Origin: Candidatus Accumulibacter conexus
GTDB taxonomy: Bacteria; Pseudomonadota; Gammaproteobacteria; Burkholderiales; Rhodocyclaceae
Assembly: GCA_017592775.1 (NCBI GenBank)
Contig: JAGFNJ010000011.1
Span: forward strand, 1 to 64,000
DNA: 64,000 nt
Reading direction: 5' to 3'
Both the position numbers and the translations under genes were made by a program. The first letter of the stretch is position 1. Each line of letters begins with the position of its first letter. Below, in pieces: positions 28,617 to 38,640 of the stretch. Below the pieces are notes generated by a model. That model was not told the origin of the DNA. It saw nothing but the letters and a program-made list of their open reading frames with translations, and searched no databases.

Positions 28617-29396
28617 TCACGCCGGCAGCGGCTGGCGATAGCCGAGGGACTGTTCGATCCTGCCCGCCGTTGCCTTGATCGGCACCACCCAGTCCGGATC
28701 ATGGCGTTCGCTCGGTGCCGAGACCGAGAGCCCGGCGGCGAGTTGGCCCTCGTCATTGCGGATCGGAGCCGCGATGCAGCGCAGACCGATCTCCGCTTCT
28801 TCGTTGTCGGATGCGAAGCCGTGCCGGCGGATCCGGTCAAGCTCCCTCTCCAGCGCTTCGAGGCGGGTCAGTGAATGCGGGGTTTTTCCCGGCAGGCCGG
28901 TGCGGCGGGCGTAAGCGCGCACATCAGCCGGACTGTCGGCGGCGAGGAACAGCTTGCCGACCGACGTCAGGTGCAGCGGAGCCCGGCCGCCGACCAGGTA
29001 GACCACGCGCAACAGCGAGCGGCCGCTCGAAGTTCTTTCGACGTAGATGATCTCGTCCTCGTGGCGGACGCCCAGATTGACCGCCTCGCCGATCGACTCG
29101 TGCAGTTGCTGCATGTAGGGCAGCGCCACCTGTCGGATGCTGATGCGCGATTTGACGATGTTGCCAAGCTCGAGCAGCCGGATTCCGAGTGCGTAGGTGC
29201 CATTCTCGTGCCGCTCGACGAGAGCCGAACTGGTCATCGCTGCCAGGATGCGATGCGCGGTCGAGGGATGGAGGCCGGTGGTCTGCGCCAGCGTCTTCAG
29301 GCTCGCTGGCTCCTGCAGGCTGGCCAGTACTTCGAGCAGCGCCATCATCCGCTCGATGACCTGGATTGAACCCTTGTCTGCCTGTTGTTCGGCCAT
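28617..29396 (-). CDS. IclR-family transcriptional regulator
   Basis: 259 residues from ATG 29396, with AGGA five bases upstream; in-frame upstream sequence is not supported. The winged helix-turn-helix is at about 12-70 (SLKTLAQTTGLHPSTAHRIL), and the ligand-binding GAF-like domain has GKLFLAADSP and IRNDEGQLAAGLSVSAP. It presumably responds to an aromatic or organic acid and controls unlinked genes, or the divergent response-regulator gene about 207 bases away. Confidence 0.88.
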   Translation of the reverse strand: MAEQQADKGSIQVIERMMALLEVLASLQEPASLKTLAQTTGLHPSTAHRILAAMTSSALVERHENGTYALGIRLLELGNIVKSRISIRQVALPYMQQLHESIGEAVNLGVRHEDEIIYVERTSSGRSLLRVVYLVGGRAPLHLTSVGKLFLAADSPADVRAYARRTGLPGKTPHSLTRLEALERELDRIRRHGFASDNEEAEIGLRCIAAPIRNDEGQLAAGLSVSAPSERHDPDWVVPIKATAGRIEQSLGYRQPLPA

Positions 29397-29603
29397 TGCC
29401 TTCCTGTCGAAGCGTCGATCCTGAAGCGGGCGAAGCACCGTCGGCGCACCGTCGCTTGTGCATTGCAATATCTTACCATCAGCGGCAATCGCGCGGCTGC
29501 TCGGCGGCCTTCCCCGCCCACCGGCAGGACGCAGCCCGCGGTCTTGTGCGGCGCATTCAGGGAATGCTTGATCGACCTCCGACTGTCGGGTAAGGTGCGA
29601 CCG

Positions 29604-31325
29604 ATGAACCCATCGGACACCACCGCTGACCTGCTGCACAAGCTGGGGAAGGATCTGGTGCGCAAGCGCGCGCTGCTGATCGATCGTTACCCGAATGCAC
29701 GCAGCACGCTGCGGACGATGCTGTCAACGATCGGCGTCACGACCGTCCATACCGCCGGCACCTCGGCGGAGGTGCTGCGGCAGGTCAAGGCCAACAGTTT
29801 TGACATCATTCTCTCCGACTACCAACTGGAGGACGGACGTGACGGTCAGCAACTGCTGGACGAGTTGCGGCAACAGCATCTGGTGCGACTGTCGACCGTC
29901 TTCATCATCGTCACCAGTGAGCGCACTTATCACAACGTCGTTTCGGTGGCTGAACTCGCTCCCGACGATTACCTGATCAAGCCTTTTACGGCGGATGAAC
30001 TGCGCGGACGGTTGCTGCGCGCCGTCTACAAGAAACAGTTCCTGGCCGCCGTTTTCGATCACCTGGACAACGGGGCCTACGCGCAGGCTCTGCTGGCCTG
30101 TGACCGTCTCCTGGGCCAGGACAGCGGTTTCCTGATGGACCTGCTGCGCTGCAAGGGCGAGATTCTGAACGTGCTCGGACGTCCTGCCGAGGCGCAGGCG
30201 GTTTACCAGCAGGTGCTTGCACAACGCGTACTGCCCTGGGCGAGAATGGGCCTGGCTGTCGCCTGTCGCAATCAGCAGCAGTTTGCCGAGGCTGAGAGTC
30301 TGGGGCAGTCGCTGGTCGAGGACTTCCCGGAGTTCACTGCCGCCTATGATTTCCTCGCCGAGGTCCGCGAAGAAATGGGCAAGCTGGCGGAAGCCCAGTC
30401 GGTGTTGCTGCAGGCAGCGGCGAAGTCGCCCAACAACGCCTCGCGACAGCGGCTGGTGGGTGATCTGGCGATGCGCAACAACGACCTGCAGACGGCGGAG
30501 AAAGCCTACGGCAAGGTGCTGGATCGTCGGCGCGGTTCGACCCTGAGCAATGTCGACGACTACACGAACCTTTCCCGAGTCCTGCTCGACAGGGGTCAGA
30601 CCGACGGCGCGCAGAAGATCACCGCACAACTGCGGCGCGACTGGCGGGGCAGCAAGCAGGGCGAACTGGCCGCACTGGTCATGGACACGCTCTGCGCCAA
30701 CCAGGAAGGCAACCCGGCGAAGGCCCGCGAGACCGTTGAACAGGCGCTGCAGTTGGGCAAGTCGCTGCAGGAGGCCGGCAAGGGCTCGCTGCTGTCGCAG
30801 GCGCTGACCCTCGATCTGGCACAGGCATGCCTTGCCACCGGCAAGGAGGAGGAGGCGCGGGAGATCTTCCGCCAGGTGGCTGCGGAGAACCATGAAGACC
30901 GCAACATGATCGCCAAGGTGCAGAGCATCTACACCAAAGCCGGCAAGGAAGAGGACGGGCAGGCGCTGCTGGCCGAAGTCGGCAGGGAGATCGTCGACCT
31001 GAACAATCGCGGCGTTCTCGCCGCGCGCAATGGCGACGTCGAAGGTTCGGTGAAATTGCTGATCGAGGCCGCAGAACGGGTACCCAATCTGCAGTTCCTG
31101 GTCAACGCGACGAAGGCGATCTTTACCCTCCTCGACCAGAAGGGCTGGGACGCCGATCTGGCGCGGCGCGGCCTGCGTTACCTGCAACTGGCGCAAGCGA
31201 AGGACATGCGCAATGTGCGGGTGATTTCGGCACGCGAGCTCTACCAGCGTGTCGCGCGCAAGTACGGCGTGGCGCTGGTGCCGGCAGCCGGCGTCTCCGC
31301 TGCCGGCGGGCGGCCAATGCCGTAG
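29604..31325 (+). CDS. Response regulator receiver fused to TPR repeats
   Basis: 573 residues from ATG 29604 with AAGGTG seven bases upstream. A CheY-like receiver occupies about 20-145: phospho-acceptor Asp in DIILSDYQLEDG, conserved Thr/Ser in FIIVTSE and Lys in YLIKPF. The remaining 430 residues are TPR-like helices (AEAQAVYQQVL, AEAESLGQSLVEDFPEF, DLQTAEKAYGKVLDR, EEAREIFRQVAAEN). There is no DNA-binding or enzymatic output domain, so phosphorylation probably alters protein-protein contacts. No histidine kinase is adjacent. Confidence 0.88.
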   Translation: MNPSDTTADLLHKLGKDLVRKRALLIDRYPNARSTLRTMLSTIGVTTVHTAGTSAEVLRQVKANSFDIILSDYQLEDGRDGQQLLDELRQQHLVRLSTVFIIVTSERTYHNVVSVAELAPDDYLIKPFTADELRGRLLRAVYKKQFLAAVFDHLDNGAYAQALLACDRLLGQDSGFLMDLLRCKGEILNVLGRPAEAQAVYQQVLAQRVLPWARMGLAVACRNQQQFAEAESLGQSLVEDFPEFTAAYDFLAEVREEMGKLAEAQSVLLQAAAKSPNNASRQRLVGDLAMRNNDLQTAEKAYGKVLDRRRGSTLSNVDDYTNLSRVLLDRGQTDGAQKITAQLRRDWRGSKQGELAALVMDTLCANQEGNPAKARETVEQALQLGKSLQEAGKGSLLSQALTLDLAQACLATGKEEEAREIFRQVAAENHEDRNMIAKVQSIYTKAGKEEDGQALLAEVGREIVDLNNRGVLAARNGDVEGSVKLLIEAAERVPNLQFLVNATKAIFTLLDQKGWDADLARRGLRYLQLAQAKDMRNVRVISARELYQRVARKYGVALVPAAGVSAAGGRPMP

Positions 31326-31343
31326 GCGACGGCAGCCGTCGCC
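31325..31343. terminator. Inverted repeat between convergent genes
   Basis: GGCGACGGC at 31325-31333 and GCCGTCGCC at 31335-31343 form a perfect 9-bp inverted repeat around a single base, overlapping the end of the response-regulator gene and facing the LysR stop at 31352. There is no T-run. It is a plausible bidirectional terminator. Confidence 0.4.
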
Positions 31344-31351
31344 GATCATCA

Positions 31352-32251
31352 TCACTGCGTCTGCGACCGTCGCAGGAGTTCGTCGAGAAAGGCGCGTGCC
31401 GGCAGCGACAGGAGCTTCGAGCGCCGGTGCATGATCAGCCATGGCTGGCGGAGCGGAAATCCGCCGACGTCCAGGATGCACACTTCCTGCTGCCCTGGAT
31501 CCGCGCCCAGTGCCTGTCGCGAGAGGACCGCGAGCCCGGCGCCACTGGCTACCAATTCGCGAATGGCCTCGTTGCTGCTGACGGTCAGCTTGATGTCCAG
31601 CCGGATTCCGGTTTTCGCCAGGTGGTTGTCGATCGTCCGTCGCGAACCCGAGCCCGTTTCGCGGAGGATGAAGCGCTCGCCGCGCAGCTCGGCCAGATCG
31701 ACGCGTCGCCCCGCTGCCCAATGCGCGAGCGGGGCGATGACCACGAGTTCGTTGTTGACCAGGGGATGGCTTTCCACCTGCAGATCCTCCGGCGGATAGA
31801 GCAGGACGTAGAGGTCATCCTGGTTGGCCCGCATGCGGGCGACGATGTGCTCGCGGTCGGCAACCTCGAGCGCGACATGCACGTCCGGATGGCGACGGCA
31901 GAAGTCACCCACCAGCCGCGGCAGGAAGTACTTCGCGGTCGTCACCAGTGCGACTCGCAGGCGGCCACGCTTGAGGCCCTTGAGATCGGCAATGGTTGCC
32001 TCGAAGTTCGTCCAGAGGTCATCCAGCGCGCGCGCCAGCTGCAGCGTTTCCTCGCCGGCCTCGGTCAGTACGAGCGTGCGACCCACCTGCTCGAACACCG
32101 GCAGACCGAGGGTCTCGGCGATCTGTCTCACCTGCAGTGATACCGCCGGCTGTGTCAGATGGAGTTCTTCGGCGGCTTTCGAGAAGCTCCGTTGGCGTGC
32201 GACGGCGACAAAGCTTTCGAGTTGGCGAAAAGTGATCCGACGTCGCGGCAT
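31352..32251 (-). CDS. LysR-family regulator, CbbR-like
   Basis: 299 residues. An N-terminal helix-turn-helix (FRQLESFVAVARQRSFSKAAEEL, with TQPAVSLQVRQIAETLG) is followed by the effector-binding domain (LRVALVTTAKYFLPRLVGDFC), which resembles CbbR regulators of carbon fixation. No Calvin-cycle genes are in the window; the divergent neighbour is a TerB-like gene. It probably autoregulates through the palindrome in the shared intergenic region. Confidence 0.88.
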   Translation of the reverse strand: MPRRRITFRQLESFVAVARQRSFSKAAEELHLTQPAVSLQVRQIAETLGLPVFEQVGRTLVLTEAGEETLQLARALDDLWTNFEATIADLKGLKRGRLRVALVTTAKYFLPRLVGDFCRRHPDVHVALEVADREHIVARMRANQDDLYVLLYPPEDLQVESHPLVNNELVVIAPLAHWAAGRRVDLAELRGERFILRETGSGSRRTIDNHLAKTGIRLDIKLTVSSNEAIRELVASGAGLAVLSRQALGADPGQQEVCILDVGGFPLRQPWLIMHRRSKLLSLPARAFLDELLRRSQTQ

Positions 32252-32259
32252 GTATAAGT

Positions 32260-32285
32260 CAAGACAAATAATCTTGGCAATTATA
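32260..32285 (-). promoter_or_regulatory. Candidate LysR operator and promoter
   Basis: A perfect -10 TATAAT on the minus strand (32280-32285) predicts a start near 32273 for the LysR gene. That start falls in a palindrome CAAGA-N7-TCTTG at 32260-32276. An operator over the start site is the usual LysR autorepression layout. No good -35 is visible. The same 128-base interval must also carry the promoter of the divergent TerB-like gene. Confidence 0.45.
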
Positions 32286-32379
32286 TCTTATTGGACTTTA
32301 TGGACTACAGAACCCATAGTTGCTCTGTCCGCGGCCGTGCTGCGGATGGAAGTCGAACCAGCCAACCAAGGAGAAGCAA

Positions 32380-32847
32380 ATGCGTCATTACACCACCGAC
32401 AGCGCTGAAGCCATGTCACGAGTCGTTGCCCTCGCCCTGCTCGCCGATGGTGCGCTTGACAACCGGGAGATCGAGTCGCTTTCCAGGGATGGAATCTGTG
32501 ACCGGCTGCACATCTCCCCGGAAACCCTCGATCGCGTGATCCACGAGTTCTGCAACGACCTGCTGCAGTGCGCGCGCGCGCCGAACGTCGGCCAGATCGA
32601 ACTCGACCGAGATCTGGTCGATCAACTGCTCGACGACATCCGTTCGCCGGACCTGCGGCAGCAGGCTCTGGGCGCGATCGTCGATATCACCAACGCCGAC
32701 GGCTGCCTCACCGGCGGCGAGGCGATCGTCATCTCCGAAGCGATGAGTCTCTGGGGCCTGGAACTGCAGCGCGTTGCCCGCACGCAGGTGCGCCCCGCGC
32801 AGCAGTCGTCACCCCGGCTGCAGATCGATCAGGCCTGGCTGTCGTGA
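32380..32847 (+). CDS. TerB-like protein
   Basis: 155 residues from ATG 32380, with AAGGAG at 32368-32373 and six-base spacing. The helical repeat VALALLADGALDNREIESL and IVDITNADGCLTGGEAIVISEAM match the TerB/DjlA-N fold, including acidic residues in each half that may bind metal. The role of small stand-alone TerB proteins is unclear (stress or membrane-linked functions have been proposed for the family). It is divergent from a CbbR-like LysR gene that may control it. Confidence 0.7.
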   Translation: MRHYTTDSAEAMSRVVALALLADGALDNREIESLSRDGICDRLHISPETLDRVIHEFCNDLLQCARAPNVGQIELDRDLVDQLLDDIRSPDLRQQALGAIVDITNADGCLTGGEAIVISEAMSLWGLELQRVARTQVRPAQQSSPRLQIDQAWLS

Positions 32848-32856
32848 AGCAGTGGC

Positions 32857-32884
32857 GACCCGTCGGCCGCGTGTGCGACGGGTC
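32857..32884. terminator. Bidirectional stem-loop between convergent genes
   Basis: GACCCGTCG at 32857-32865 and CGACGGGTC at 32876-32884 make a perfect 9-bp stem with a 10-base loop, between the TerB-like gene and the end of livF. No T-run. Confidence 0.6.
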
Positions 32885-32904
32885 TGCCGACCGGCAGCGA
32901 GCGG

Positions 32905-33663
32905 TCAGTGCCTGCCGCCCAGCCCGAGATAGCTCTCGATGACCCGCGGATCGCTGGCCAGCGATCCGCTGGGCCCTTCCAGGGAGATGTTGCCGGTTTC
33001 CAGAACGTACGCGTAATCAGCCACCTGCAACGCAGCGCGGGCGTTCTGCTCGACCAGGAGCATGGCAACGCCGATGCTCCTGAGATGGGCGATGGTGCGA
33101 AAGATCTCCCTGATGACGAGCGGTGCCAGGCCGAGGCTTGGTTCGTCGAGCAACAGCAGTCGTGGCTTGGCCATCAGCGCCCGGCCCATGGCGAGCATCT
33201 GCCGCTCGCCGCCCGAGAGGGTGCCTGCCATCTGTTCGCGCCGTTCCATCAGTCGCGGGAAGATGTCGAAGACGTGGTCGATCGTTTCCAGTTGATCACG
33301 ATGGCCGGCACGGTAGCGATCGAACGCCCCCAGCAGCAGGTTGTCAGAGACGCTCATCTCCGCAAACAGCTCGCGCTTTTCCGGCACCAGCGTCATCCCC
33401 TGCCGCACCAACTGTTCGACACTGCGCCCGGCGCTCTGCCGCTCGCCGAGATAGACCAGATCCCCACGCAGCGGCAGCAGGCCGATCAGTGCCGACAGCA
33501 GCGTCGTCTTGCCGGCGCCATTGGGACCGATGACGGTCACGATCTCGCCCCGATGCACGCGCAGCGACAGCCCGTGCAGTGCTTCGACCTTGCCATAGCT
33601 GACCGACAGGTCGCGCACCTCGAGGACGACGCTGCGTTCTTCGGTCGCCAGCGGCGCACTCAT
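32905..33663 (-). CDS. livF: Branched-chain amino-acid-type ABC transporter ATPase LivF
   Basis: 252 residues. Walker [10 protein letters not shown], signature [15 protein letters not shown], Walker [12 protein letters not shown] and switch VEQNARAAL are all intact. It is the last gene of the importer operon and overlaps livMG by four bases. In this family it hydrolyses ATP together with LivG to drive uptake. The substrate could be amino acids, urea or aromatic compounds; binding-protein sequence alone does not decide. Confidence 0.92.
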   Translation of the reverse strand: MSAPLATEERSVVLEVRDLSVSYGKVEALHGLSLRVHRGEIVTVIGPNGAGKTTLLSALIGLLPLRGDLVYLGERQSAGRSVEQLVRQGMTLVPEKRELFAEMSVSDNLLLGAFDRYRAGHRDQLETIDHVFDIFPRLMERREQMAGTLSGGERQMLAMGRALMAKPRLLLLDEPSLGLAPLVIREIFRTIAHLRSIGVAMLLVEQNARAALQVADYAYVLETGNISLEGPSGSLASDPRVIESYLGLGGRH

Positions 33664-35432
33664 TCGACACCCCCGAGGTAAGCTTCGACCACCGCCGGGT
33701 TGCGCTGGATCTCCTCCGGCAAGCCGGCTGCCAGTTTGCGGCCGAACTCCATGACCACCACCCGGTCGGCCAGGCCCATGACGAATTCCATGTCGTGCTC
33801 GACCAGCAGGATGCCCATCCCTTCCGCGCGCAGTCGCCGCAGCAGTTCGGCAAGCGCCTGTTTTTCGACGTAGCGCAGACCGGCAGCCGGTTCGTCGAGG
33901 AGCAGCAGACAGGGGTCGGCGGCCAGCGCCCGGGCAATCTCGACCAGTCGCTGCCGGCCGAGAGGCAGGTTCCCGGAAGGCTCGTACATCTGGTCGCGCA
34001 GACCACAGCGTTCGATCTGCATTGCCGCCTCCTGCAGCAGTTGCGCATCCTCGTCGCGGTCGGCGCGGCAGGCGGCGGCAATGAAACTCTTGCGCCCACG
34101 CAGATGGGCGCCGATGGCGACATTTTCGATGACGCTCATCGCGGGCAGCAGACGGACATGCTGGAAGGTGCGGCTCATTCCCAGGCGGGCAATCCGGCGC
34201 GCCGGCAGCGACTCGACACGCTGGCCACGAAAGCTGACGCGACCCGAGCTCAGCGGGTCGACACCGGAGATGCCGTTGAACATCGTGCTCTTGCCGGCGC
34301 CGTTGGGACCGATCAGGGCCATGATCTCACCGGCGCGAACCCGGAAACTGACGCGGTCATTGGCCACCAGGCCGCCAAAGCACTTGCTCGCATCGGTGAC
34401 CTCCAGGAGTACTGAGCCGGGCTCGGGAAGCGGTCGTTTCGCCAGGCGCGGCACGCTTTCGGCGTGCGCGCGCCGCACCTCCTGTGGCCAGAAGCGTTGC
34501 AGCATCGGCCACACCCCGTCGCGCGCCCGGTGCAGGACGAGGATCATCAGCAGGCCGAAAACGATCATCTCGAAGTTGCCGCTCTCGCCCAGCAGGCGGG
34601 GCAGCCAGTCCTGCAGCCATTGCTTGAGGACGGTGATCAGACCGGCGCCGAGAATCGCTCCCCAGACGTGCGAGACGCCGCCAACGACGGCCATGAACAG
34701 GTACTCGATCCCCTGCGTGAGGGAAAAAGGGGTCGGGTTGACGAAGCGCTGCAGGTGGGCGTACAGCCATCCCGAGACGGCGGCATAGAGGGCTGCGACA
34801 GCGAAGACGACGATCTTTGAACGGGGTGTGTTGATGCCCATGGCCTCGGCCATCACCGAGCCACCCTTGAGGGCGCGTATGGCCCTGCCTTCGCGTGAGT
34901 CGAGCAGGTTGCGCGTAGCCAGGATCAGCCCGAGCAGGATGGCCCAGATCAGGTAGAAGAAGTCGCGACCGGAGCGGAGTTCGACGTCGAGGATGTGCAG
35001 TGGCGGCACGCCGGAAATGCCGGTGTGACCGCCGAGCGCCGCCAGGTTGCCGAACAGGTAGTAGAGGCTGATGCCCCAGGCGATGGTGCCCAGGGGAAGG
35101 AAGTGGCCGGACAGTCGCAGGGTCACGAGCCCCAGCGACAGGGCGACGATCGCCGTCACCAACAGGCCGGCAGGCAGCGTCAGCCAGGGCGAAACCCCGT
35201 GCACCGTCGTCAGGTAGGCGGAGGTATAGGCGCCCAGGCCGGCAAAAGCCGCCTGCCCGAAGGAAGTGAGGCCGCCGACACCGGTCAGCATCACCAGCCC
35301 GAGGGTGACGATGGCGTAAAGGCCGATGTAGTTCAGCAGCGTGACATGGAACTCGGACAACAGGGCAGGTGCCGCCAGCAGGGCGACGATGAAGATCAGG
35401 AGGAGGATCGTCGAGTGCAGGCTGCGCTTCAT
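33660..35432 (-). CDS. livM-livG: Fused LivM permease - LivG ATPase
   Basis: 590 residues from ATG 35432, preceded by GGAGGAGGC. Residues about 1-320 are the LivM permease with roughly nine membrane helices ([18 protein letters not shown] is the family motif). After a linker of about 30 residues, residues 350-590 form a LivG ATPase: Walker [10 protein letters not shown], signature [15 protein letters not shown], Walker [12 protein letters not shown] and VEHDMEFVM. These are normally separate genes; natural fusions occur in some Proteobacteria. It overlaps livH and livF by four bases each. Confidence 0.93.
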   Translation of the reverse strand: MKRSLHSTILLLIFIVALLAAPALLSEFHVTLLNYIGLYAIVTLGLVMLTGVGGLTSFGQAAFAGLGAYTSAYLTTVHGVSPWLTLPAGLLVTAIVALSLGLVTLRLSGHFLPLGTIAWGISLYYLFGNLAALGGHTGISGVPPLHILDVELRSGRDFFYLIWAILLGLILATRNLLDSREGRAIRALKGGSVMAEAMGINTPRSKIVVFAVAALYAAVSGWLYAHLQRFVNPTPFSLTQGIEYLFMAVVGGVSHVWGAILGAGLITVLKQWLQDWLPRLLGESGNFEMIVFGLLMILVLHRARDGVWPMLQRFWPQEVRRAHAESVPRLAKRPLPEPGSVLLEVTDASKCFGGLVANDRVSFRVRAGEIMALIGPNGAGKSTMFNGISGVDPLSSGRVSFRGQRVESLPARRIARLGMSRTFQHVRLLPAMSVIENVAIGAHLRGRKSFIAAACRADRDEDAQLLQEAAMQIERCGLRDQMYEPSGNLPLGRQRLVEIARALAADPCLLLLDEPAAGLRYVEKQALAELLRRLRAEGMGILLVEHDMEFVMGLADRVVVMEFGRKLAAGLPEEIQRNPAVVEAYLGGVE

Positions 35433-36463
35433 GCCTCCTCCACATGACGCGTCTTCAGTGACCGCCAGAGCAGGACCGGGATGATCAGCGTGAAGACGAT
35501 CACCTCCTTGAAGGCGCTCGCCCAGAACGATGAGTACGCTTCGAGGAAGCCGACGAGGACGGCGCCCGCGGCCGCCAGCGGGTAACTCGCGAGGCCGCCG
35601 ATGATCGCACCGACGAAGCCCTTGAGGCCGATCAGGAAACCCGAATCGTAGTAGATGGTGGTGATCGGGGAGATCAGCACGCCGGAGAAGGCGCCGATGG
35701 CTCCGGCCAGGGTGAACGAAAGCAGTCCCGCGAGGTCCCCCGAGATGCCCATCAGGCGGGCGCCTGTCCGGTTCATCGCCGTCGCCCGCAGGGCCTTGCC
35801 GTACAGCGTCCGCTCGAAAAAGAAATAGAGCGCAACGATCAGCAGGATGCTGGCGACGATGACGAGAACCGTCTGCCCTTGCAGCACGGCATCGCCGAGT
35901 GCGAAACTGGCATCGGTGAAGGCCGGGGTCCGCGAGCCCTCGGCGCCGAAGAACACCAGTCCCAGGCCGGTCAGGGTCACATGCACGGCAACCGAGACGA
36001 TCAGCAACGCCAGCACCGATGCCTCGGCGATCGGCTGGTAAGCCAGGCGGTAGAGCATCGGTGCGAGTGGGACCACCAGCATCAGGGTCAGCAGCACCTG
36101 CACCGGCAGCGGCAGCCCTGCGGGCGAGACCGCCAGCAGACTGGCGGCCAGGAGCAGCGGCGCGCCACAATTGAGCAGCAGGATCAGTGGCAAGCGGCGG
36201 AAGCGGCGCGCCCGCACTGCCGTCGCGCCCTCGATGAGGGCAATCGCGGTCCCCATCGCGAGCAGCAGCCACACCGTTCCCGGCAGTCTCCCCGCCTGCA
36301 GGCTGGCCAGCGTCAGGGCACCAAAGGCGACGAACTCGCCCTGGGGGATGAAGATCACCCGCGTCACCGCGAAAACGAGAACCAGCGCCAGCGCCAGCAG
36401 GGCGTAGATGGCGCCGTTGGTGACGCCATCCTGGCCCAGCAGCAATGCAATCTGCAAATCCAT
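35429..36463 (-). CDS. livH: Branched-chain amino-acid-type ABC permease LivH
   Basis: 344 residues from ATG 36463 (ATG 36472 also possible). About nine membrane helices with the conserved [21 protein letters not shown] near the N-terminus and [17 protein letters not shown] and GALSG-like repeats in the second half. It forms the channel with LivM. A central segment of about 60 residues (80-150) is longer than in typical 290-residue LivH. Confidence 0.9.
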   Translation of the reverse strand: MDLQIALLLGQDGVTNGAIYALLALALVLVFAVTRVIFIPQGEFVAFGALTLASLQAGRLPGTVWLLLAMGTAIALIEGATAVRARRFRRLPLILLLNCGAPLLLAASLLAVSPAGLPLPVQVLLTLMLVVPLAPMLYRLAYQPIAEASVLALLIVSVAVHVTLTGLGLVFFGAEGSRTPAFTDASFALGDAVLQGQTVLVIVASILLIVALYFFFERTLYGKALRATAMNRTGARLMGISGDLAGLLSFTLAGAIGAFSGVLISPITTIYYDSGFLIGLKGFVGAIIGGLASYPLAAAGAVLVGFLEAYSSFWASAFKEVIVFTLIIPVLLWRSLKTRHVEEA

Positions 36464-36612
36464 CAACACCATCCAGTTACGTCTGCCGTTGGCGACAGCC
36501 GCGCGGCACACCCGGGCGACAAGGGATCGCGACGGTCACGCGTTGGCTGACGCTCTCGCCCCCGGAGAAGCGTCAGCAACTGCCGTCGAGCGGCTCGCAG
36601 TGATCGCCAGCC

Positions 36613-37767
36613 TTATTCGACCAGCTTCCAGGTACCGTTGTCGACCCGGACCATCACCCGTGCCCGCTGGTCGAATCCGAGATGGTCCTGCGGGCTCATG
36701 TTGAACACCCCGTGCGCGCCCGTGAGATTCGTCGTCCTCTCCAGCGCCTGCCGCAGCGCCTGGCGAAACCCGGGCGTTCCCGGCTGCGCCTTCTTCAGCG
36801 CTTGCGGCACGGCATTGGCCAGCAGCAGGCTGGCATCCCACGCATGCGCGCCGAAAGTCGAGGCCGTTCCCTTGCCGTGCATGGCCTCGTACTTCGCCAC
36901 ATAGTCGAGCGCCACCTTCTTGATCGGGTTGCTGTCGGGCAGTTGGGCCGCCACCAGGACGGGTCCGGCAGGCAGGAAGGTGCCTTCACAATCCTTGCCG
37001 CAGACGCGCAGAAAGTCGGCGTTGGCGACTCCGTGCGTCTGGTACATCAGGCCCTTGTAGCCCTTTTCCTTGAGCGACTTCTGCGGCAGGGCTGCCGGTG
37101 TCCCGGCGCCACCCACGAGAACTGCGCCCGGCTTGGCGGCGAGGATCTTCAGTACCTGCCCGGTCACCGAAGTGTCGGCGCGATTGAATCGCTCGTTGCC
37201 GACGATCTGGATCCTGCGCGCCTCGGCAATCTTCGAGAACTCGTTCCACCAGCCCTCGCCGTAGGCGTCGGCGAAGCCGATGTAGGCCACCGTCCTGACC
37301 TTGTTGTCGAGCATGTGCTGGACGATCGCCGTGGCCATCTGGGCGTCGTTCTGTGGTGTCTTGAAGACCCAGGCACGCTTGCCGTCCATCGGGTCGATGA
37401 TCCGCGCCCCGGCCGCCATCGAGATCATCGGCGTTTCACCCTCGGCAACGACGTCGATCATCGCCAGCGAGTTGGGGGTGGTCGTCGAACCGATCACCAC
37501 GTCAACCCTGTTTTCGGCGAGCAGCTTGCGCGTATTCTTGACTGCCGTCGTGGTGTCGGAAGCGTCATCGAGAACGATGTAGTTGAGCTTCTGGCCAGCG
37601 ATGGTCGTCGGCAGCAGGGCTATGGTGTTCTTTTCCGGAATTCCCAGCGAAGCAGCCGGCCCGGTCGCCGACAGCGTCACGCCGACGTTGATCTCGGCGC
37701 GTGCGCCGGCGGCGAGAACGATTCCCAGGACAGCCAGCAGACTGGCCTGCAGCAGCTTGACTCTCAT
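36613..37767 (-). CDS. livK: Periplasmic substrate-binding protein of Liv-type importer
   Basis: 384 residues from ATG 37767 with GGAGG upstream. The signal peptide MRVKLLQASLLAVLGIVLAAG..ARA ends near 24. The mature part INVGVTLSATGPAASLGIPEKN is the Peripla_BP_6 start. It delivers the ligand to LivH/LivMG. A 149-base gap to livH allows differential expression. The ligand is unknown. Confidence 0.9.
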   Translation of the reverse strand: MRVKLLQASLLAVLGIVLAAGARAEINVGVTLSATGPAASLGIPEKNTIALLPTTIAGQKLNYIVLDDASDTTTAVKNTRKLLAENRVDVVIGSTTTPNSLAMIDVVAEGETPMISMAAGARIIDPMDGKRAWVFKTPQNDAQMATAIVQHMLDNKVRTVAYIGFADAYGEGWWNEFSKIAEARRIQIVGNERFNRADTSVTGQVLKILAAKPGAVLVGGAGTPAALPQKSLKEKGYKGLMYQTHGVANADFLRVCGKDCEGTFLPAGPVLVAAQLPDSNPIKKVALDYVAKYEAMHGKGTASTFGAHAWDASLLLANAVPQALKKAQPGTPGFRQALRQALERTTNLTGAHGVFNMSPQDHLGFDQRARVMVRVDNGTWKLVE

Positions 37768-37860
37768 GCTTCCTCCCGTGTGGTTGCCCGCATCCCATGC
37801 CGCCGGCGAGCGCACGGCAGCAAGTAACCATTGTGCGGCCGCGGGCAGCGCGAGACAAGT

Positions 37861-38634
37861 CTAAAAGAAGGTGTCGCGGGCAAACTTGACGATGAAGACG
37901 CTGACGACGGCGAGGAAGGCACGCCTGACAAAAGCGCTGCCATGCCGCAGCGCGAGCTGAGTACCGACGATCGAGCCGAGGACGTTGCAGGCCGCCATCA
38001 TCACCGCCAGCCAAGGGAGCAGGTGGCCATGCGGGACGAAGAACCCGAGCGCCGCCAGGTTGGTGGCCACGTTGACCACTTTCGCTGCCGCCGACGCGTG
38101 CAGGAAGTCGAAACCGAAGAAACGGATGAACAGGAAGATCAGGAAGCTGCCGGTCCCCGGGCCAAAGAAGCCATCATAGAAGCCGATGGCGCCACCCAGC
38201 AGGAGGGCGTAGGCAAACTCGCGCCGCCCCGTGTGCTGCGGTCGGTGAATGCCACCGAAATCGCGGCGCGCGAAGGTGTAGCCGGCGGCACCGATCAACA
38301 GCAGCAGGATCAGCGGCCGCAGTACGGCCGGGGGCAGCCAGGCCACCGCCATGGCACCGAGGTACGAGCAGGCGAAAGCGGCAGCTGCTGCCGGCAGCGT
38401 CGTTCGCCAGGGCATCTCGACGCGGCGGGCATAGCGCCAGGCGGCACTGGTCGTGCCGAAGATGCTGGAAAACTTGTTCGTCCCGAACAGGGTCGCCGGC
38501 AGCTCGCGCGGCAGCGTCTGGAACAGCGCGGGGATCTGGATCAGGCCGCCGCCGCCGACAACCGCATCGATGAAACCGGCAAGCAGGGCTGCCACTGCGA
38601 GACCGCCCAGCAGCACGGGGTCGAGTCCGTACAT
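37861..38634 (-). CDS. TauE/SafE-family sulfite or anion exporter-like permease
   Basis: 257 residues with seven to eight membrane helices and both family repeats, including GFIDAVVGGGGLIQIPAL and GFYDGFFGPGTGSFLIFLFIRF. Family members move sulfonates, sulfite or related organic anions. It starts six bases after the methyltransferase gene, so the two are co-transcribed. Confidence 0.88.
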   Translation of the reverse strand: MYGLDPVLLGGLAVAALLAGFIDAVVGGGGLIQIPALFQTLPRELPATLFGTNKFSSIFGTTSAAWRYARRVEMPWRTTLPAAAAAFACSYLGAMAVAWLPPAVLRPLILLLLIGAAGYTFARRDFGGIHRPQHTGRREFAYALLLGGAIGFYDGFFGPGTGSFLIFLFIRFFGFDFLHASAAAKVVNVATNLAALGFFVPHGHLLPWLAVMMAACNVLGSIVGTQLALRHGSAFVRRAFLAVVSVFIVKFARDTFF

Positions 38635-38640
38635 CCCGCT

